Positions 58,673 through 64,000 of a stretch of DNA of 64,000 nt are shown piece by piece. Every line of letters begins with the position of its first letter. The stretch's first letter is position 1. The stretch lies in NCBI GenBank assembly GCA_013396635.1, contig WBMW01000020.1, positions 1 through 64,000 on the forward strand, in the 5' to 3' direction. The stretch comes from Penelope pileata (Eukaryota; Chordata; Aves; Galliformes; Cracidae). Position numbers and translations under genes: made by a program. The notes under the pieces are model-generated. The model was not told where the DNA came from and searched no databases. It saw nothing but the letters and a program-made list of their open reading frames with translations.

Positions 58673-61600
58673 GTCAAACATATGGAGTCAAAGATTGCCA
58701 GTAAATAAAAACTGGTTTTGGTATGAATGTTACAACACTCATTCTGTCCTTGGGCTTCCTTGAAAACTAGCAACAACTTTTTAAAAGTTGTTTTACACAG
58801 TAAAGCAGTGAGAGCTTGAAGTGAATAAGAGAGTGACTGGTGCCTGGTCCTGCGCTGTGTGTGATGTTTAGGAAAAAAAAGTTTATTTTTTATCGTTAGG
58901 AACCCAAAATGTTTCAGTGTGATTGATTTAAAGAAGAGGCTGATCAGAAAAAGTCTGCTTTCATATAGGACTTTATGAGTTCAAAACAATACCTCTAAGA
59001 TTTGATAATGTAAGAGATACACGTTAGAGGTAGGTCAGATAAATGCTGTCAAGACTATGATTTTTCATTATATTTACACTGAACTTTAGCAAAGTCTGGA
59101 AGCACTACAAGTAACAAATAACATAGGGGGCTTTGTTGGGAATATATTTCCTTTAAAATAGCTTAGCAGTTTGTTTATTTCTAAGCGTAGAGAAAAGTGG
59201 GTTTCATCTCACATTAACATCTGACCCTGTTATCCCAGATTTCCTCCTAGCTGGTTAGAAGGGTGGACAGCTTCAGCATATTGTTTTAGGCTTCTACTTT
59301 AAGATAAGAGTTGAATTCTCCTTGAAGGAGAATTTGCAACTGCAGGATAACACAGGCACTCCAGTAGGCTCTGGGGGACATAGTGCATAAGCACTCAAGT
59401 TGGCTGTACACACAATCAGATCTTACTTGCTAACTTGGTTTCAGCATCTTGTGAATACAAATGCACTACTTAACTTTGGACCTGAATTAAGAATTAACCA
59501 CATGCTCTCTCTGTGGGCTACTAGCTCAGTACTGCATTAACACTGCTATCATAACAGAACCAGTACCATACTTTACTCCACATCATTGAAAGACTTACCA
59601 TTGTAAAACGTGGTCAGTAGTTGGAGGTTGGTCATTTTGCTCCTCTGCTGTCTTCTCCGGGCACAGCTGGAACCATTAGAAGAAACCAGACTGTACATGA
59701 AAAGAGGTAGACGTCTCCACCCCATTGGACTTATGCTTCCATTCATTAGTGCCAGACTTCTAATAATAAACCTATAATTATTGTTTTCTATTTCTTTATG
59801 AGTGTCCGTCTTTTTTTTTCTTTTTGACTTTATCTTCATAGCCATGTAAGGTTGTTCTGAATTCCCATTATACTGAAGAAAGGCAGGATATAATTCAATG
59901 GTATCTTGATCTTCTAGTCCCAGTTTCATTTTTCTGCAACTTCCTTTTCGCACTTCCAAAAGAAATTCCTAATAATCCATATATTATTTTGGATGGGTAA
60001 TATATATTTAATATTTTGTGAGCTGAGATAAACAGTACTATCTCTTTGTATTTTAGCTCTTTATCCTGTTGAGAGGGTCGGGGTCTTGCTATGGCACCCT
60101 GACACTTGTCAGCTGTTAATGGTTTTCTACATCAAGTTCAAGCCTTTTGCCACAGAATGATTCAAGCATTGGCACACTTCACAGACTCTTGTAATGTTCC
60201 ATACCCCCATGCCCCATCTGTTCTTACTGCTTTGCCTTTCCCCTTCCTCCCAGTAAATGGACACAGCTTTCCCTGTCTCCTTGCAGTCCACCTCATTCCT
60301 GCTCCTTTCTGTGCTGTTCCTTCTTTCCATTTCCTTCCTGCTCAGCCCCCCTGCTTACCTCCCATGCCATCTCTGTTCACTTGCCTGTTATCTGCCATTC
60401 CTGGTTCTCTGGTATACCTTCCCATTTACAAAAATAAAAATAGATTTTGTGAGGAAGACAAAATGGCTGTGGTTTTAGCTGATGCCTTAGGTGATTTAAT
60501 ACTTTGAGACTACAGCTTGGCGACAGTTTTTTCAGTCTGTCAGACTAGCACTAGTGCTAGTCATGAGGTAATATTACTAAACACACACACAATATTCTTA
60601 TATCAAACACCTATGTACATTAAAGATTTTATGTACATACGCACACAAATACTCTCCCCCCCCCTAGTTTTGTTTTCTGGAATCTAATCTCATGTATTCA
60701 AATGTTTTCCCAACTGAAGGCAAAAAACATGCTATTAAAAATAGAAACCAAGAGTAGACTTGATCATTTCATTTAGTTGCAGCAGCAAAACTTTAAGACA
60801 ATACTCACTATAATAAAAATGATAAGATTTTGAAATTCGGCAATGTAGCTGAAGTGTTGAGCAAATGTAACCACTTTTTACCGTTTGCTTAGGGAAACAT
60901 AGGTGAACATAATTGAAATAGTCCACAAATTTAAGATGGAGAGAAATTTTATACTGAGACATAAAACCCAGATCTGGCTCTCAGTGCCCTGTGTGCAATC
61001 AGAAAATGCGTCTTGAATATGAAGTGACCACTGCTTCTGTTGCCATGTTAATGTGACACACAAACAGAGCACTTCCTAGTGACATGGCAACACTTCTGTA
61101 CTATCTCATACAAAGATTAAAAATATTTTTCCTATGAAAGGGACTTTGATGTTTGCATGCTATTTTTATAGCTATTCATCAGCTTCTCTTCATGCTGATT
61201 ACGCTTTTTAGTTAATATATACAAAAATTGTTTCCAGGCAAGTACTAATTAGAGCTATCTTTATGGACAAATAGGAAAACAGAAAGAAAAACAGTTTGGG
61301 TATAGAAATTTGCCTTAACCCTTTCATACACAATTGGGAAATGTCTTCAGGGCTTTGTAAGGAAAATTTAACAGTTCTTGCCTGAAGCATGTTAACATAA
61401 TTTTTGCTTCAAACAATACAATTCCCTAATAATGTAAGTAGATCAGAATTAATATCCCTGTGTAAGAAGAGGAGAAACAGCTAAGTCATAGAAAATCAGG
61501 GAAATGTCAAAGCTCAAGAAGTTCTGGATTCAGACAGCCACTGTGTCCCATTGCAGAAAGCTGCCAGTAAAATCATCATGTCTTCATCACAAAAATTGTT

Positions 61601-64000
61601 GTTTCAGTTTTTTTTAGGCACATGCTTTACTCTTCAATCAGGAAGAAATGACAGTGAAATCAATTCCTAAACCAGTACATTGGTATATTTTTCTGACACT
61701 GGTGGAATTATAACACAATTTTGAAATACAGAGTATGATACCACTCACCTCATTCAGAGTCAGAATGGGTGTAAAATGAGATTCTCAGTGCTGTTCAAAG
61801 CAGAAATTATGTTTGGTTTAGCTAATTCTGTAATTCACTTCTCAAATTCTAGCCTCATTTTGTAAAGAAACATAGCTAACAAAATTATAGTAAGTGTCTA
61901 ACTATGCGTGTTCTGGACAACTTTTAAACAATAGATCAAATTCAGTCAAGATAACAGAGAGGGAGAGTTTCTTAGTTATGAAAATAAGAAGTCAAGTAGA
62001 GAATAGAGAGACCTTAGGCTTTTTTTTTTTTTCTTATGGGAGAAAGGCCAAAAAAAGTTCTCACATCCTTTACTTATCAAAGAATCAATGTATGATTTGC
62101 TGTATCATCCGCTCACAAATTTACTCTAGTGTGCTTTTTCCATGTCACTTGTTTATCCTGTGCCTCTCGGTCCTTGCATGAGTATACACAAGTATGATTC
62201 ATCACACTGTCTTTATTCATCAATAAGCACATCTTTACGTCACTGAGTTCGCTACAATTCACTGCCAGAGTGTGTTGAATTAGGCTGGGGTAAAAATGAA
62301 ATGAAAGAAGGGAGCTATTTGCCTCCTCTTTGTGCTCCTGAATGACATAAAACTCAGTTTGGCTGTGGCTTTGCTGCCATAAATGTCTTGCTAGGGCAAG
62401 ATTGCCAGACTTGCATTCAAGGAGTTTATCCGGGTACTTAAGTGACTTTTGCTACTTCAGCAGACAGATTTACCCTGCATATGTGTGACTTCTTGATGCC
62501 GTGGCTGGATTGCTTTGGACAGATTAGTTTGGGCAATCAAATTTGCCTGGTACAAAGTAGTCGTGTGTGACCTGGGCAGCCTGTTTTCTTTGGACACATT
62601 GTTTTGGTTGACTGCGAATTTGCGTGCTTAGACTGTTGCTTATACTGGACTCAGACCAGTAAATAATCCACAGTGACTAGTTCATTAATATGAGTTCAAA
62701 GAGAACCTTGAAACATCTTAATTTAAATGTTGCCAGTATTTCAAGGTTAGTGGGTATTCATTAGAGATAAAACCGATATATAAAAAATATAAAATCTTTG
62801 GAATTTCCAGTTCTTGACTGAAAAACACTACTTACAGTGAAGGTCTTGGTCTTTAATTCAACCATACAGCTAGAACCCAAATACAGAAAAATCTTAAAAG
62901 AGCTTAGCCTTGATCCAGACTGTTTGAAATACATGAAGGCTATGTACGTGTTTAAAGTTATTGTAATGGAATGACAGCATGCAGCAAAACCAGACCAATA
63001 TTTCTCTAAACTACAAATGCAAAACTCATCCTAGCCATGTCATGATGTAAAAATGCAAGCCCAGCTGGTTATACTAACCAAATGAGATGAAACTACTAAC
63101 TGGAAATAGAACACAGCTATATTTTGTGTGCACTGAGAGGTTATGAATCTATAAGAAATGCCTCTACATGCTAGGTCTAAATGTGTCCATATGAAAGAGG
63201 CTGAACACTTTGAAAAAATTATTCAATTTACAAAAACCAATGAAATGGTAGATGATTATGACTGAGCAAATTGATTGCTTGAATGTCCGGAGTATATAAA
63301 ATGCAAAATATTTGTATTTGATGTATTGATAATCTCTTTGAATTACTGAAGAAAAAAACAATCTACTGAAAGTCTTTTAACACATTCCACAATATTTCTT
63401 CCATATCTGCCACCTCTACATTTTTCTCTGCTATGGAAAATGGATCTTTTGACTTTCATTGGACACACTAGCAAAGTAAACTTAATTTCTTTCATTTTTA
63501 GTTATGTGATCACATTCTCCTTCTGCTGAGATTCAGTCGACTGAGTTGCATATGATTCACTTATTAGCATAGGTATACTTTTAAATGTTTTTCTTCCTCA
63601 ACAAATAAACTTTTTTTTTCTGTTCGAGTCTATACGAATAACTCTTACCAACAGCTGCATGCAGTCAGTGTATGTTTGGGTTGACATAATTATACTAAGA
63701 AAAGTAGATATAATCAATACATCTGATTTTGGCAATGGGCTAAATCCTCGGAGATATATTCACAACTCTTGAATAATCCCACTTTGTCAATATACTCTTA
63801 TTCTGAGTTAAATTCTTCCTAATCTGACCAAGGACTCAGCATTTTTTAAGTTCCTCAGCTCTTCAAATAGGTCTTCAGTGAGACAGAAGTCATGTGAAGA
63901 GCTTTTTGGCTTTATGTACTTAAAAATATGTCCTGTAGACAAATAGCCTGTGTTATTTCTATATTTTACTATTTGGAGTTCACAAGGTCATGAGGACATG
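58673..64000. other. AT-rich stretch to window end, no supported gene
   Basis: No transposon recognised. It holds a possible but unproven exon-like interval on the minus strand (59599-59690), a pyrimidine-rich segment (60190-60420) that gives a spurious 133-codon frame, a perfect 20-bp palindrome (60543-60562), a C9 run (60656-60664) and a degenerate direct repeat (62513 and 62588). Confidence 0.6.
60543..60562. repeat. Perfect 20-bp palindrome
   Basis: GACTAGCACTAGTGCTAGTC equals its own reverse complement, with no spacer. It is mixed in composition, unlike the TA palindromes elsewhere in the window. Confidence 0.95.

Noticed and set aside
59599..59959. 128-codon minus-strand frame as a complete gene
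   Set aside because: No recognised domain; only the 92-nt sub-interval with splice-like ends is kept as a weak finding.
60106..60507. 133-codon plus-strand frame rich in Pro, Leu, Ser and Phe
   Set aside because: Explained by a pyrimidine-rich stretch that lacks stop codons in that frame.
1..64000. CRISPR arrays, bacterial operons, riboswitches, phage or plasmid features
   Set aside because: The window is vertebrate nuclear DNA; no regularly spaced repeat arrays or compact gene strings are present.

Overview
The window reads as avian nuclear DNA. The deciding evidence is a dozen 5'-truncated CR1 LINE fragments that carry the bird-type 3' end with its short ATTCTRTG octamer tail, together with solo endogenous-retrovirus LTRs flanked by 5-bp target duplications. 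Base composition is AT-rich, and both strands and all frames are full of stop codons. I find no protein-coding gene that can be supported. The likely setting is a gene desert or a very long intron; the species cannot be fixed from the sequence alone.

Layout. 1-270 is the 3' end of a CR1 cut by the window edge. 4089-5044 is a CR1 split by a small solo LTR (4451-4764). 7420-7923 looks like a non-autonomous hAT/Charlie-type DNA transposon. 12586-13350 is a minus-strand solo LTR that a younger CR1 has entered (12607-12821). 14998-15047 is a 50-N assembly gap. CR1 fragments follow at 15245-15560 (-), 20260-20520 (-), 33931-34712 (-, old), 39932-39985 (+), 40868-40938 (+), 46783-46921 (-), 51427-51530 (-), 57123-57889 (+, with a piece of the ORF2 C-terminus) and 58461-58672 (-). 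Two more solo LTRs of the same family as the 12.6-kb copy lie at 35978-36503 and 44241-45204. Three very old SINE-like relics are suggested: a tRNA-like A-box/B-box unit (26082-26152), a MIR-like stretch on the minus strand (53145-53288) and a 5S-rRNA-like stretch (56233-56322) that may be the head of an AmnSINE1-type element. Recognisable repeats make up roughly a tenth of the window; the rest is unique-looking AT-rich DNA with scattered homopolymers and microsatellites.

Most striking item. The LTR at 44241-45204 contains a fold-back: about 115 bp of the LTR (44488-44602) recurs in inverted orientation at 44891-45004 with about 95% identity by my hand alignment, around a roughly 290-bp TA-rich core. 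The two sister LTRs lack this. It predicts a large hairpin and puts a second, reversed copy of the presumed promoter/R region inside one LTR. It is either a template-switch product or an assembly error.

The elements do not act together as a pathway. They form a layered insertion history: LTR into CR1 at 4.4 kb, CR1 into LTR at 12.6 kb. Any function in the window would most likely be regulatory (exapted SINEs, LTR promoters) and needs comparative data to show.
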